Positions 50,788 to 61,687 of a DNA stretch of 64,000 nucleotides are shown in pieces. Numbering within the stretch: position 1 is the stretch's first letter; the number at the start of each line of letters is the position of its first letter. Made by a program: the position numbers and the translations under genes. Where the stretch lies: assembly GCA_963920705.1 (NCBI GenBank), contig OY987228.1:16934565-16998564 (forward strand), given 5' to 3'. The stretch is from Odiellus spinosus. Taxonomy: Eukaryota; Arthropoda; Arachnida; Opiliones; Phalangiidae. The notes beneath the pieces are model-generated. The model was not told where the DNA came from. It was given only the letters and a program-made list of their open reading frames with translations, and did no database searches.

Positions 50788-53513
50788 ACTCAAAGTTCCC
50801 CTCTCTTTTTTTATCCTAACTCTCTAAAAATCTTCTCCCTTTCCGAGAGTAAACAGGGATGTTTCTCTCTTTCGGTGGCAGGATAATTTGGGATGGTGAA
50901 CCACCACTGGGAAAACTTTTATCTTCCAGAATTTGAAAGGAAGGGGGCGATTTTTTTTTTTTTTTTTTTTTTTTTCCCTTTCAAAAAAATAAAAAATAAA
51001 ATTCTCTTACTCTTCCGATAACTTGGGCCCCTTTACTTCTCCATATATCGTCCCCCCCCCCCCCACCCCCCTTCAACCGAAAAAAGGCAGGAAAAATGAT
51101 TAATGAAGATAAATAGCTTTTAAAATTGAGCGTTAAAATCCGCACTAGCCCGGTATATCTACCGGTGTATTGTCCCTACGAGCGAGCGCGACTCTGTGAA
51201 GAAGAGAAAGCTTTAATTTATGCGCTTCATTAAACTTTTGGACACATATCTACTAGGTTTCGGCGTACAAAACTTTTATGGAAAACCTATTACGGCATGC
51301 ATAATTAAAAACTAGGGTGATAGCGAACGGGTGTTGTGTCACTAACTATACGAACTTATATAGTACTTCAAGTTAAACGAAATTTTAGTCGAGCGGAAGC
51401 TATCTTGTTTATACAGTTTTTAAGTATCAAGAGTAAACAGAAGGGCGCTTTTTAGAACCGGAATATGTATACAAGTACTTCAATTCTCGACATACTTGAC
51501 TAGCTACTCTCCTGGTAGACAATTTCCGTTGCCAAAATTCAAAATTTAGTTTTATAGATTTAAGAAAACTTCCTTTTGAGCTCGAATTAAACTATGAAAA
51601 GTGGAACAATAATTTAATACGGTATACAACGATCTCAATAGATGTTAGAAGAAATATTTGAGCATCAATTTTAAATAATTTCGTTTTATTATTTAAAATG
51701 TTCAACCATCCAGTCTTGAGTATTTTTTTTTAATCTAACCATTAGGAAAATGTATTTTGAAAGGGGAATTAAAGTTTAAAACGAAAATTCCTTATATTTC
51801 TACTATTACCTTAAACGCCTCGGTTGTTCGGCTTAAAATGAATATATTTTTGGCAATTAGTGTAACCAACCTATTTCAATACCTCTTCATTAAAATAGCC
51901 TTCAGGCTTGTATTGCTAGATGAACTCTTTTAAGTCCCACTCGAAAAATGTTTGACTAAGAGAGAATAGAATGATCGAGAGAAAGGACCCATATTTATAA
52001 TAGCATATATGACGAACTGAAGTATACGGTATGATACACCACTAGAGTACGCCAGCCCTGTACTCAAGCGAGTTCAATAAAAGTTGAAGACTATCTACTT
52101 TTTTGTATGAGGATTAACATTGCGTATCAATTCGCCTCAGTGCTTCCTATTTCGCCAAATTCTCTCGCACGCGCGAATGTTGTATCTCGCGTCGTCTTTA
52201 TACCCCAACTATCACCACGCATCTCGGCCGACGAATTTCTACGCAGGCACACTCATCCACCTATATACAGGCCTACACGCGCGTAAACCTCGTTCTTTTT
52301 CGACGTTCCCCTTTATTGCAACTCCCGGCAAATCAATTACCTGAGTCGGTAACAGCTGGGGCGCGACATCGCTCTCCTCCCCGATTCCTTTTTCCTACTA
52401 CAGCTCCTTTGGCGCTCAGCCTCTTACCATCGCCATCCCCATCCCCATCTTCATCCACCATCCCCATCCTTCCCGTTCCTCTTTCTCTTTTCCAAAAGCC
52501 GAGATTAAAGTCCTTGCTGCGTGTAACCGCGCTACCTTACCAAAACTGAGTCCGTATATCGGCGACATCTCCCTCTCTCTTCCATCCCCATCTCCATCCA
52601 ACCCGTAACCCCCAGTTCGTTCAATTTATTTCAGGCAACTAAACGATATTGGTGGAAGAAAGAGACGAAGGAAGTATAGGTGAACGTACTCGCTTTAACA
52701 TTACTACTCTACGTTGCTTCGAGAAAGTTTAACGCGACTTAGCTTCGAGCTTTTAGTTAATTTCACTCGAAGGTTATAGCGCGTTTGAAGGCAGAGCCTT
52801 ATGTATTTTGAAGAACACTCGATCGTAGAGATAACTTTGGTTTTAGGATATTTACGTTCCGCAATTTCGCGGTGAAAAATAGCCTTAACGAAGGCAGCGT
52901 CTTATAAACAGGAACAGGCTGTTTACGGAGGCATATAGTCTACCGCGGAAGATCGAGTTGAGAAGACAATGGGTATAAGTTTGCGGGTCCATCGCGTCTC
53001 TTTGTAATTTGTCATAGATGTCAACGGAAGCTTAGGACATTGCGCCTGGTGAAATCTCAATACGGTTATAAGTACGAGAGTTGGTGCGTGGGTTGGAATG
53101 GATCGTTGATATCGATGGCATTTTCGTTGGTGCATGGCCTGGCGGCCTTATCAAAACAACTCTTATATATAATTCCAATACGCCCCCGTGTCCCGCGATA
53201 CTCTTTCGGAATAACAATGGTATGCACCCTAATGTTTCTCCTCGCGGTCCACGCGCGTCCCTGTTCTCAGTTTCTCGAGAATCTTGCAGTCGATTTATGT
53301 TAAAACATGGCCCCCAGCTTTTCCATATCTATACGGCTATTGGAGTGTTTTTATCGTCGTTCGGACTATTCCGCCTCGAAGGCTAATTTATCTAAAATAC
53401 ATAGATTTGCCTGGAACAAATGTACCGCCTTGCCTCTTATTTCGAAGTATAATTTACTATATTCGGTTCGCCGACACAACGGCGGCAACATTTTCCCATA
53501 CATATTGGATTTT

Positions 53514-53529
53514 CTATCGCATGCGATAG
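53514..53529. other. 16-bp perfect palindrome
   Basis: CTATCGCATGCGATAG equals its own reverse complement. No known site recognised. Confidence 0.8.
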
Positions 53530-54773
53530 TCGCGGGAAATACATATTAATAATTCGCTTTTGATTATATACTTATAAATTACTTAACGCGTTTCTTCACC
53601 CTGTTTTAATATATTTTGGATTATCCTTATAGGGAAGACATATTTCTCACTGTTTCGTGAATAAAATATCTCTGTTATTTAGTAGCTTTGCTGAGAAAGA
53701 AACCCCCAAAAAAAGCAGTAGTACGTTATCGCAAAGCGCTGAAGCTCATAATTTTAAGAAAGTTTTAAAAAAGAAACTAAGGCAATTGTTGAGTTACTTT
53801 CTTTCTTATTCAATAAGGCAAAGTGCAATTGATACTTAGGCTTCAGCTTTTAATTTACTAAGAAGCGGGGAAAGCTTAAACGCGAGGATGAAGGGTCCGT
53901 ACCCATCTTCTCCGAATGAGTTTCGTCCATTTGCGGTCACTCAAAATACGTCTTGACAAAAAAAAAGTCTTCTCGGAAAATTCACCCGACCATTCTGTCA
54001 ATAAAGAGCCCGTATTCCAACCACGTATAAGACTCGATGGTCCTAGCGTCTCCTAACTCTCTCCGCCCTTTAGTCTCTTATGGGAATTCACTCTCTCCCC
54101 TTCTTTAACTTCTTCCTTCGCGAGTCGCTGGTCAAAATCGGGGATCGTTTTGAAAGCTTGAACAGTCGTCGAATCGTTTTCTTTGGGTTTAAATTCTTCC
54201 ATCCAAGTTTTTCACCGTCGGGAACTTTTTCCGCTCGTCTTCTTCTTTTTTATACTTCACTTAAAAGAGATTGAGAAAAATCTCTTCGAAAATCCATTAG
54301 AGAAAAATAAATAAATACCTTGCTATATATAGTCTTTTCCTCTCCTTCACCTACATGAGATGGTGAAATGAAATTGAAAAAGGCGGAGATTTGGCTTCCG
54401 TGGGAAAATGAACAGTTCGATTTTGTCTCTCGAGGATTTTTCTTTAATATTCGGGTCTTAAAGGTAGATTAGGCGTAACTATCTGATTTGCATAATTAAA
54501 TTAAATTGCATTAATTTTGATTTGAGGGGTTATATTAGCAGGAGTTTATAAGAAACGCCCTTTGTGGGAGGGACTATGATATTTCGAACTAATATATGTA
54601 TATTTGAAGATTTTTTTCAATGACCCGTTCTCTAAATTAAGAATTGTTAATTTGAAAACAAGGTTTCCTGATCCCTTTTAAGATGATGAGGTTAATTAAA
54701 TAGTATTATATGTTGCCTTTGACGATATACGTAACGTACTTCAACTCCGTCATCTGTATTTTAATCAAAATGA

Positions 54774-54800
54774 TTTTTTTTTTTTTTGTTATTTTTACAG
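54774..54800 (+). promoter_or_regulatory. 3' splice site of the CELF exon
   Basis: A run of 14 T is followed by GTTATTTTTACAG directly before the exon, giving a strong polypyrimidine tract and acceptor AG. A plausible branch-point A lies in the TTTTAATC stretch about 35-40 bases upstream of the AG. Confidence 0.85.
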
Positions 54801-54849
54801 ATGAACCGTCCAATCCAAGTAAAGCCAGCAGACAGTGAAAATCGAGGAG
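54801..54849 (+). CDS. bru3: CELF/Bruno-3 family RNA-binding protein, internal 49-nt exon
   Basis: The exon reads MNRPIQVKPADSENRG in frame 1, followed by one extra G, so it is 49 nt long, entered in phase 0 and left in phase 1. From memory of the family, this peptide is the last beta strand of RRM1 plus the start of the RRM1-RRM2 linker in CELF3-6 and fly Bruno-3. CELF1/2 and Bruno-1 have MHHPIQMKPAD at this place, so the MNRPIQVKPAD form points to the CELF3-6/Bru-3 branch. Vertebrate CELF genes also use a 49-nt exon here. The ATG is an internal methionine, not a start. These proteins bind GU-rich RNA and control splicing, stability and translation. The exon is bounded by TTTTTACAG and GAG|GTATGT. 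Neighbouring exons were not found in the window. The family call is near certain; the exact paralogue and the symbol are less so. Confidence 0.93.
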
Positions 54850-54855
54850 GTATGT
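54850..54855 (+). promoter_or_regulatory. 5' splice site of the CELF exon
   Basis: GAG|GTATGT matches the metazoan U1 donor consensus at all intron positions except the usual A or G variants. It fixes the exon end so that the reading frame leaves in phase 1, as expected for continuation into the (E)DRKLFVGM segment of RRM2. Confidence 0.85.
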
Positions 54856-55825
54856 TGTAAATTTTTAAAATTTAAAAATCTTTAGTTCAGTATACCTTTA
54901 AAACATTCGCCTTAGGCCTTACAAAATTTATACATTATACACTGAACGGTAATTTCAAAATTATGAACATTCTGGGGATATGTCAAATTTGTTTCTCATA
55001 TATTTGCTTATTATTCTCTTATACTTGCCGCAATCCGAAAATACACTCCGCGCGACGGAAAACTATTTTGGGGGGAGTTAATACCATAGTAGAAGCCGCG
55101 AGTGATGTAAAATGGCCGTTGGTGTTCTGATACTTTAGCGTTCATAGGCAAAAAGTTCATATCTTACTATAGACAAGAAATTTACGAATTTTGCTTTGAA
55201 ACTGTTGGGTGGATGTCTAGCATGCCGGGATTCAGTTCTCTCCGTTATTCCCTATCGGAAGCAGATAACAGAAGAGGTGTAGACTAATATTGGCAGTTAT
55301 ATAAAACGTTTGGCGCTATTAAAAGGCGGGGAAAATTAGCCGTAAGTGCAACAATTAAACATAAGTATACCATAATATTAATGAATGTCGAAAACCTAGT
55401 CACTACTGACCACATATCGGGACTTATAGTGCCAGATCCTTCTCCATAGAGATAGTGGATTTCCCCCTTGGGATCCCATAGCCGGGGAGACTTAATTGAC
55501 ATAATTATGTTTAATTATTGTACTTATTATATAGCTAATACATACGGAATTTAGTGACTGCGTTTGAATATAATTGGAGAAACGCCTCTGGGATAATTTT
55601 TGAGATATTAATATTTTTTTATCCATTGAGGATGAATATGGGTGATATTGGGTATAGATAGGGTCGCGAGGGTATTTCTTCGTGTGCAAAAACGTCCATG
55701 GAAACCTGTAAATAGAATTTACCGAAAATCTATCGTATCGTTTCCTCGACCCATCTCTTTTTCTTTTACATTCATTTATTATTGAAGGATGTTTCAGAAA
55801 CTGAAGCTTGCGAGGTTTCAATACT

Positions 55826-55841
55826 GGGGGGGGGGGGGGGG
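55826..55841. repeat. G16 homopolymer
   Basis: Sixteen consecutive G on the + strand, about 1 kb after the CELF exon and in the sense strand of the gene. Confidence 0.9.
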
Positions 55842-58800
55842 TTGTCGAGGATAAGATGGGGCTAGGACGATGTTGGACGATGTTCGTTCCATAATAGGGT
55901 CGAAATATGTCGACTTACATTATTGAATACGACGATTAAGTTCTCTGGGACACTAACTCAATTATTCCATACCAAAAAACGTATATTGGAAGAAACAAGA
56001 TCTTAATTATTTATTTAACCATATAACCCCGTCTTTGACGATCCCCGAATATTACGTGTGAAGGTGAAGCTAAGCTAAAGATAAACGCACGCCTATGCAT
56101 AATAAAAATCAACTCTTTTTATGGTACAGTATTTATATATTATCTGATAAATATGTTTTCGTGAGCGAATTTTACGTGGACTCATCTGCTGTAGGTTTAT
56201 GAGTTTACGAAATCAATCTAAAAAAATATTAGCTAAACTTAAACTGTGATTACTGGGTAATTAAATTTACATATTTAATAATGAGACTGATACTCAATCA
56301 TATTCGTCAAGAATTTCAGTTTTTTTTTTTTTATTTTTGTCAGTAACTATATCCTTTGCAAATTAGCATAAAGCTATCTGTGGTTATATTTTTAAATTTT
56401 AATACTAATTTTGCATCGAGAAACTTTTGAGTCTAATTACTAATGGGTTTTTTAACCTTACATTTAGAGAAATTGACGACTATTTCACTTATTTAGTGTA
56501 AAATTTCTATTCTTCACGTTATTTTTGGGAAGTTTGATTTCCACGATATTGCCATATAGACATAATTTAGGGTTAATATTAAATTGCATTGAAATTTGAT
56601 AAAAAGCATTTCTGAATAAATGGTATAAACCTCATTTTCCTTTTACCAAACCTCGCGCAAAATACCTTTCATATCAATTTAGGGATTTTAATCTACATTA
56701 TGACGCTTTTAGAACGATATTTTTCGCTTTGAAAGGGTACTCCGCTATTGAATGAACTCTAGAGTTTCAAATTATGTACAATATTTTGCGCATAACGTTA
56801 TATTAGCGTTGAATTCATTATATCGTATACGAATATATCTTCAAGAGTAATACTGGTGTAATGGAAAAAGCTAACGCGAATTGATACGCGATAGTAAATT
56901 TCGTAGAATTAAAAGTAGTCAGTTCAAAGTTGCCTTGAACTAGAGTATTCACGATTGATGTATATTATTCTTATTGATATTAGGCAGCAATGCAGGCTAT
57001 ATACATATACTCCAAATGATATACCGAAGTAGGTCCTAACATTTGAAAGATCCTTGTTGAAATTCACCCTCTTCTTGCCCTAGCCTGTCCATATATTCTC
57101 CATCGAATTTCTAGAAAGCGGATGCTTGTTAGGTTTTAATGACTCAAAAGTGAAGAGAAGCCCGAATATACGAGAAAGCCGCGGTACTCTTTGCAATAGA
57201 AAAGTCGGTGACAAAGGCTCGGAGCTGATTTCGAAATGGAATCCTTTTAATTTATTCCCTCGCGATTCTCTCTCTCTTTCTCTCTCCTTCAACAGAATGA
57301 GATAAGAGCTGAGAGGGCGTACGTAGTTAACGCAGTTTAAGTTTCCATTGGATTCAAAGCTGATAACCTCGAAGAATCTCTTGCAAAATAAATCGGAGAA
57401 TATAATTTAACCTAGCTTTGTAAGAACTGAAAACTCAATTTAGTTACGACTTCACTCATCTTCGCGAGAAACGTTTACGGAACTACTTTCATTCCACTTT
57501 AAAATTAACATTCGGTAATATTTCGACTCGGCTTTCGCCACTTTTGCAAATTTAAGCTGATATATACGCAAAACGGAGCTGTAACTATAGTAGATAGTAA
57601 AATGTCTTTTCATCGAGAAGTTAGAGAGAGAAAGAGAAAGAGAGCTCTGGCTAGCCTAAAATTCACTCGTGCCTATTAAAAGCTTGCCCCAAAAATTTTC
57701 TATCTTTAAGATGACGTATAAACGACGACAGAAAATAACTTTGCGCCTAGTCGAGCGCTTTTGTCACTGTCGCCGGCTAGTAATTATTTTCTCTTGAAAA
57801 TATCCACTTCTCTCCTTTTCTCATTTCTTCGTCTTGAGTTTGAAATAAGGGATGTCCGGGACAATCCTTATCGCTTCCACCCTTTAATTTATTCACCACT
57901 AGAGAGATAAATTTTTTAAAACGATTGTTCATTGACTTGTGTGGAATTAAAGTTAGAATGTGACGCAAATTACTTTAGAAATTATCATTTCGGAAGATGA
58001 AAGGCATGATTTAGCTATGTTATAATCTTTCAAACACTCCAAGAAAGATTTTTATTAAAATTTAAAAGAACTTGCATATTATTAAAAGAAACAAAGACAA
58101 ATATAATATCTTAATTTTGGGGATTTTATTATATCAAACGTCTATCATTTTATTCCATAAAAGTAAACAACGCCCCATATCTTAATACTATTATCAAAGG
58201 TCCAGATTTTGATTCTAGACACTCTCGCCCGACTCAAAATAGATATCGAGGAATAGTCCAAATCACTCTAGCCAGACAGTGGTGATGACTTTTTTGACTA
58301 TTTTTAAGTGATGGGGCTGTGGTCGCGACGTAGTGTTCGTTCTCTGAATTGTCATTCACCCATTTTTCGTGATCCCGCCATATACTTGGTTAGTTTTATT
58401 AGGGTTTTTTCCTCCTCTCACCTCTCAATTTTTATCAATTCGCCACCATCACCGATCAGCCGTCCACCATCTTCCATCTTCACAATTTTTAAAATATATT
58501 CTAGAAATAAAAAACGCTGATCAAACAGAAATCACTCGAAGTGTAGAGAAAGGTTTACTTAAAGGGGAGCTCCCTAATACTGAAGATGAAAGGCATATTC
58601 GGTTTAAAAATGCTTTATATTGAAAAAAAAAAAAGAATTGTTTGATCATTCTTTTGTCTCTTCGATCGTGTTCCCTTTCTTCTATATATAAACCCCCACG
58701 CATTTGCGTGTGTGACATTTACGTCTTAGTTTTCAACATGTAGAATTTCCATCCATTAAAAAGACCCAAGGTTCCGTTCGCCTATAAATCTAGTCTTACT

Positions 58801-58948
58801 CGTCTTGGGTTTTTAAATGGTTAGATGCATCTATAATATTTGGGTTTTTGCGAAATTCAAAACTTTAGTTTAATTCTTATTATAATAGATATTCGGTAGT
58901 TATTAAACGGGGATTAGGGTTCTCAAAATAAGAGTAAATGCAACCTGA

Positions 58949-58956
58949 TGACGTCA
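58949..58956. promoter_or_regulatory. CRE motif
   Basis: TGACGTCA within ATGACGTCATTA; the same core as the two near 26.4 kb. Motif match only. Confidence 0.3.
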
Positions 58957-60009
58957 TTAGTGTGTCGTATTTCTAAAATTTTAATTTCCTTTCTACTCAT
59001 CAAACATTTAACTTATTATTCAAAGATGTAATAATTGGGTTGCTTGATAGAACAAGGATTTAATTTAAATTTAGGGTAATTATTTGTAAGATGATTAATT
59101 ATATTCAGGGTAACTGACCCTTTAAGGTAAACCCTCTCCCTTCTTTTTTTCTTTTCTTATCTCGCAGTCTCTTTTGATAAAGCTTTTCATTCGTTACTTC
59201 GTTAATTAAAAAAATTATTCGCGAACTAATCACTTTTGCTCTTCGTTAGTTTAAATTAATCTCTTCGCGATTTTGATGAAGGGTGAATAAGAATCTTCTG
59301 GTCGTTTTACATTAGAAAATCTTTTGTCTATACGAAACCCACTTTTTATTTCCAAATAATCTTTCTTTTTGACGGTCAAAGGGAGCGCTGCGGATTATAA
59401 ATGGATTGTAGGCTGATTAACAAGATGATTTGCCGCTACACCGTTCATTTTTTTGCTCTTCCTATATATTGGTTTTCTTTAGAGTTTACACATTACGTCA
59501 ACTTGTAATTAATGATTAGGAATAAGGGAGAATGTGAATAAAGCGGTGTAAAATATGTTTTTTCAAGCATTATTCTATTATTCACTGTTATACAGTTTTC
59601 CGTACGTTCTCTCTCGATGAATTGGTATTAAAGGGGGTGAAAATAGACGGGAAGTTAAATGATTATCGTATATTCTTTGATGAGATCGCGCATTTGGTTA
59701 CATTTGCTATATCGGAATTGTTCAGGAATGAAGGATATGGCGGGAAAATGGTCAATATTAAATATCCCACGCTTTTGCGCTTTACATCCTATATTAATAG
59801 TCAAACCACGAATATTTTGTTACCCTTTTCTACTTCATTCGTTTCTCAAACTCAATGCGATAGGATCGCGTGATATGGTTTGGCATTGGCTATTTGTTAT
59901 ACTAGGTGTTACTATCGCTACAATTTTTTCTGTTTTGTTTTCCCTTTTTTTCTTTTGATTCGATGCCTTTCTTTATCTATCACGCTGCATGGCGCTTTCT
60001 ATATCCAAT

Positions 60010-60131
60010 TTCATCTCGAGTTGTTAGCACACGCAAAGGTACAGGATATCCGGTATCTCTATGGTTTGTTGACTTTTAGAAAAAGGCATCCTATAGTTTC
60101 GCGTGTGTTACCAACACTAGATGGAATAAAC
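60010..60131 (+). repeat. Family A foldback element, copy at 60.0 kb
   Basis: The arm TCATCTCGAGTTGTTAGCAC continuing to AGGAT pairs with ATCCTATAG...ACACTAGATGG, about 30 of 39 positions by eye. The loop TATCTCTATGGTTTGTTGAC resembles loops at 4.75 kb and 45.85 kb. The right arm GTTACCAACACTAGATGG..ATAAAC resembles GTTGACAAAACTAGGTGG..ATAAAC at 4.8 kb. Confidence 0.72.
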
Positions 60132-61336
60132 AACACGCGCCGGTTGCTCAAAATGAGAGAACCACAAAAGAATATTATATATATATTTTTTTATTTCTGA
60201 TATATCATATCAGAAAGACTGTGCCCGGTAGTGAAAATAGATCTGTACGCAGTTATATCTACAGGCAAGATTGTTCTCTAAGTTTCGTATAATATTTTGG
60301 CGTGTTAGAGACACTAGGGGGTGCTAGAATTCGCGCCTTTTTTTTCTTATATACGTGATATTACAGAGATACCTCGGTAATCGAATAATTTGTCTTTTCT
60401 GTCAAATACACAGGGTGCCATCGCTGCATGCCTAGTTTTATGGATATATATATATTATTTCTTTTTTCTGTGGTATTTTATCTTGAAGATCAAATAGTAG
60501 CTCTCAGAAAGATATAATTGTAGAAGAAAAAACACTATGATTCTATATAATGCTCAAATTAAGGTGTATGAACGGCCAGAAACAAAAGTCAAAATTATAT
60601 TCGATGCTTGTAAGATGGCCCTAATTTTCCCGCCTTTTCCCTGCCTTCACTTTTAAAATTCGTGAAAAATGATTTACATTTAAAATATATTGATATTGGT
60701 GAAAGTTCATAGTTTTAACCTTTAACCTTGACTTTATAATAAAACCATAGAAAATAGAGCAAAAAAAGTATTATCATTTGAGTCTTTGGGGCGCCTCTGA
60801 GATTTATATTTCCACTTCCGGCCGTCTGATAATGTTTTTTTTATCCTCTATGATAGCTTCTAAGACTTGTATTTAACTTGAGAATCAGACATATTAATTT
60901 TGTTTCTTTAAAACAAATATTCAGTCATTCCAACCAATAAGAGCCGCCGAGAATAAATAACAAAAAACCGGATCAAGATCTGTAAAACTGTTTAAATTAC
61001 ATTTCCGAAGTCTTAACCTTCTATTTCTCTTTTTATATTTTCTGGGTTAAAGCTAAGCTATAGGATAGTTTTTTATTTGTCTAAGGAGAATATAAAGTTT
61101 CCCCAGACTTTCATTATTTATAATACCGTATTACAGTCTGCTATTTTTGTATTTTTTTTGTTTTAAGCAAACTTTGACTAGACTTTTGATTTAAATTTAT
61201 ACCTTTATGCGATCTATATAATAGACCATGAAATGAAAAATGTTTGGAGTTGAAATTTATTTTAGTTTGCGCCTGTAAAAGTGCTCCAACCACTTCGCTT
61301 TAATGTGCAGGAAGAAGCCAGACTATAGGTGCTAAG

Positions 61337-61343
61337 CAAATAC
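61337..61343. repeat. Target-site duplication, left of the 337-bp MITE
   Basis: CAAATAC, repeated at 61681-61687. Confidence 0.8.
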
Positions 61344-61680
61344 CAGAAGCCGATGAAACCCTCCTTTGAAGTCTACTACTCCAATGTTCCATATTGCGCT
61401 CCTCTCAGTATGGGTAAAATTCCCAATTTTACGAGTTAGAAGGGGTCCTACTTCATCCCCCCTGTCTACGGAAAATTGGAAATTCTCTCTCTCCACAAAC
61501 GACGACGTTTTTTGGACGAACTCCAAGGCTGCTAGAGATATTCGCTCGACGAGCTCCCGCTCCGAAAACATCTATCGTTAGGAGGCGTACGGATCGCACC
61601 TTTTGAGAATAACCCATACAGAGAGGGGTAGACAAGACCCTGGAGTAATAGACTTCAAAGGAGGGTTTCATCGGCTTCTG
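61344..61680. mobile_element. 337-bp MITE with long terminal inverted repeats
   Basis: The ends are CAGAAGCCGATGAAACCCTC and its reverse complement, identical through TTTGAAGTCTA, one mismatch, then ACTCCA, about 38 of 39. Weaker matching (TATGGGT..ATT) extends the arms to about 75 bases. A perfect 7-bp duplication CAAATAC flanks the element. The short open frames on both strands inside it are non-coding by-products. The superfamily (hAT or P-like) is uncertain. Confidence 0.88.
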
Positions 61681-61687
61681 CAAATAC
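61681..61687. repeat. Target-site duplication, right of the 337-bp MITE
   Basis: CAAATAC, identical to 61337-61343. Confidence 0.8.

Larger units (their letters stand above)
49296..54773. other. Intronic stretch, no recognised gene
   Basis: Holds an A14T14 block at 50760-50787, a T25 run at 50951-50975 and a C-run at 51052-51070. A CCATCC-rich low-complexity segment lies at 52425-52600. A CpG-richer area at 52.1-53.6 kb has many overlapping short frames. A perfect palindrome CTATCGCATGCGATAG lies at 53514-53529. A weak family A-like stretch may lie at about 52750-52900. No exon apart from the one at 54801. Confidence 0.55.
1..54800 (+). other. Upstream intron of the CELF gene (partial), at least 54.8 kb
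   Basis: In this family the preceding exon is about 83 nt and encodes GCAFLTYCAR...KTLPG. I looked at the TGYGC words on the + strand that could start it and none continued as GCAFLTY. If the exon structure is conserved, everything before 54801 belongs to one intron whose start lies outside the window. It contains repeats, foldback elements and GC-rich pockets but no recognised exon. Confidence 0.7.

Noticed and set aside
52120-53549. Cluster of overlapping open frames on both strands
   Set aside because: Frames conflict with each other, the peptides are low-complexity or unrecognised, and part derives from CCATCC-like repeats.
58308-58623. Two overlapping + strand frames near 58.4 kb
   Set aside because: No family resemblance and no splice-supported structure.
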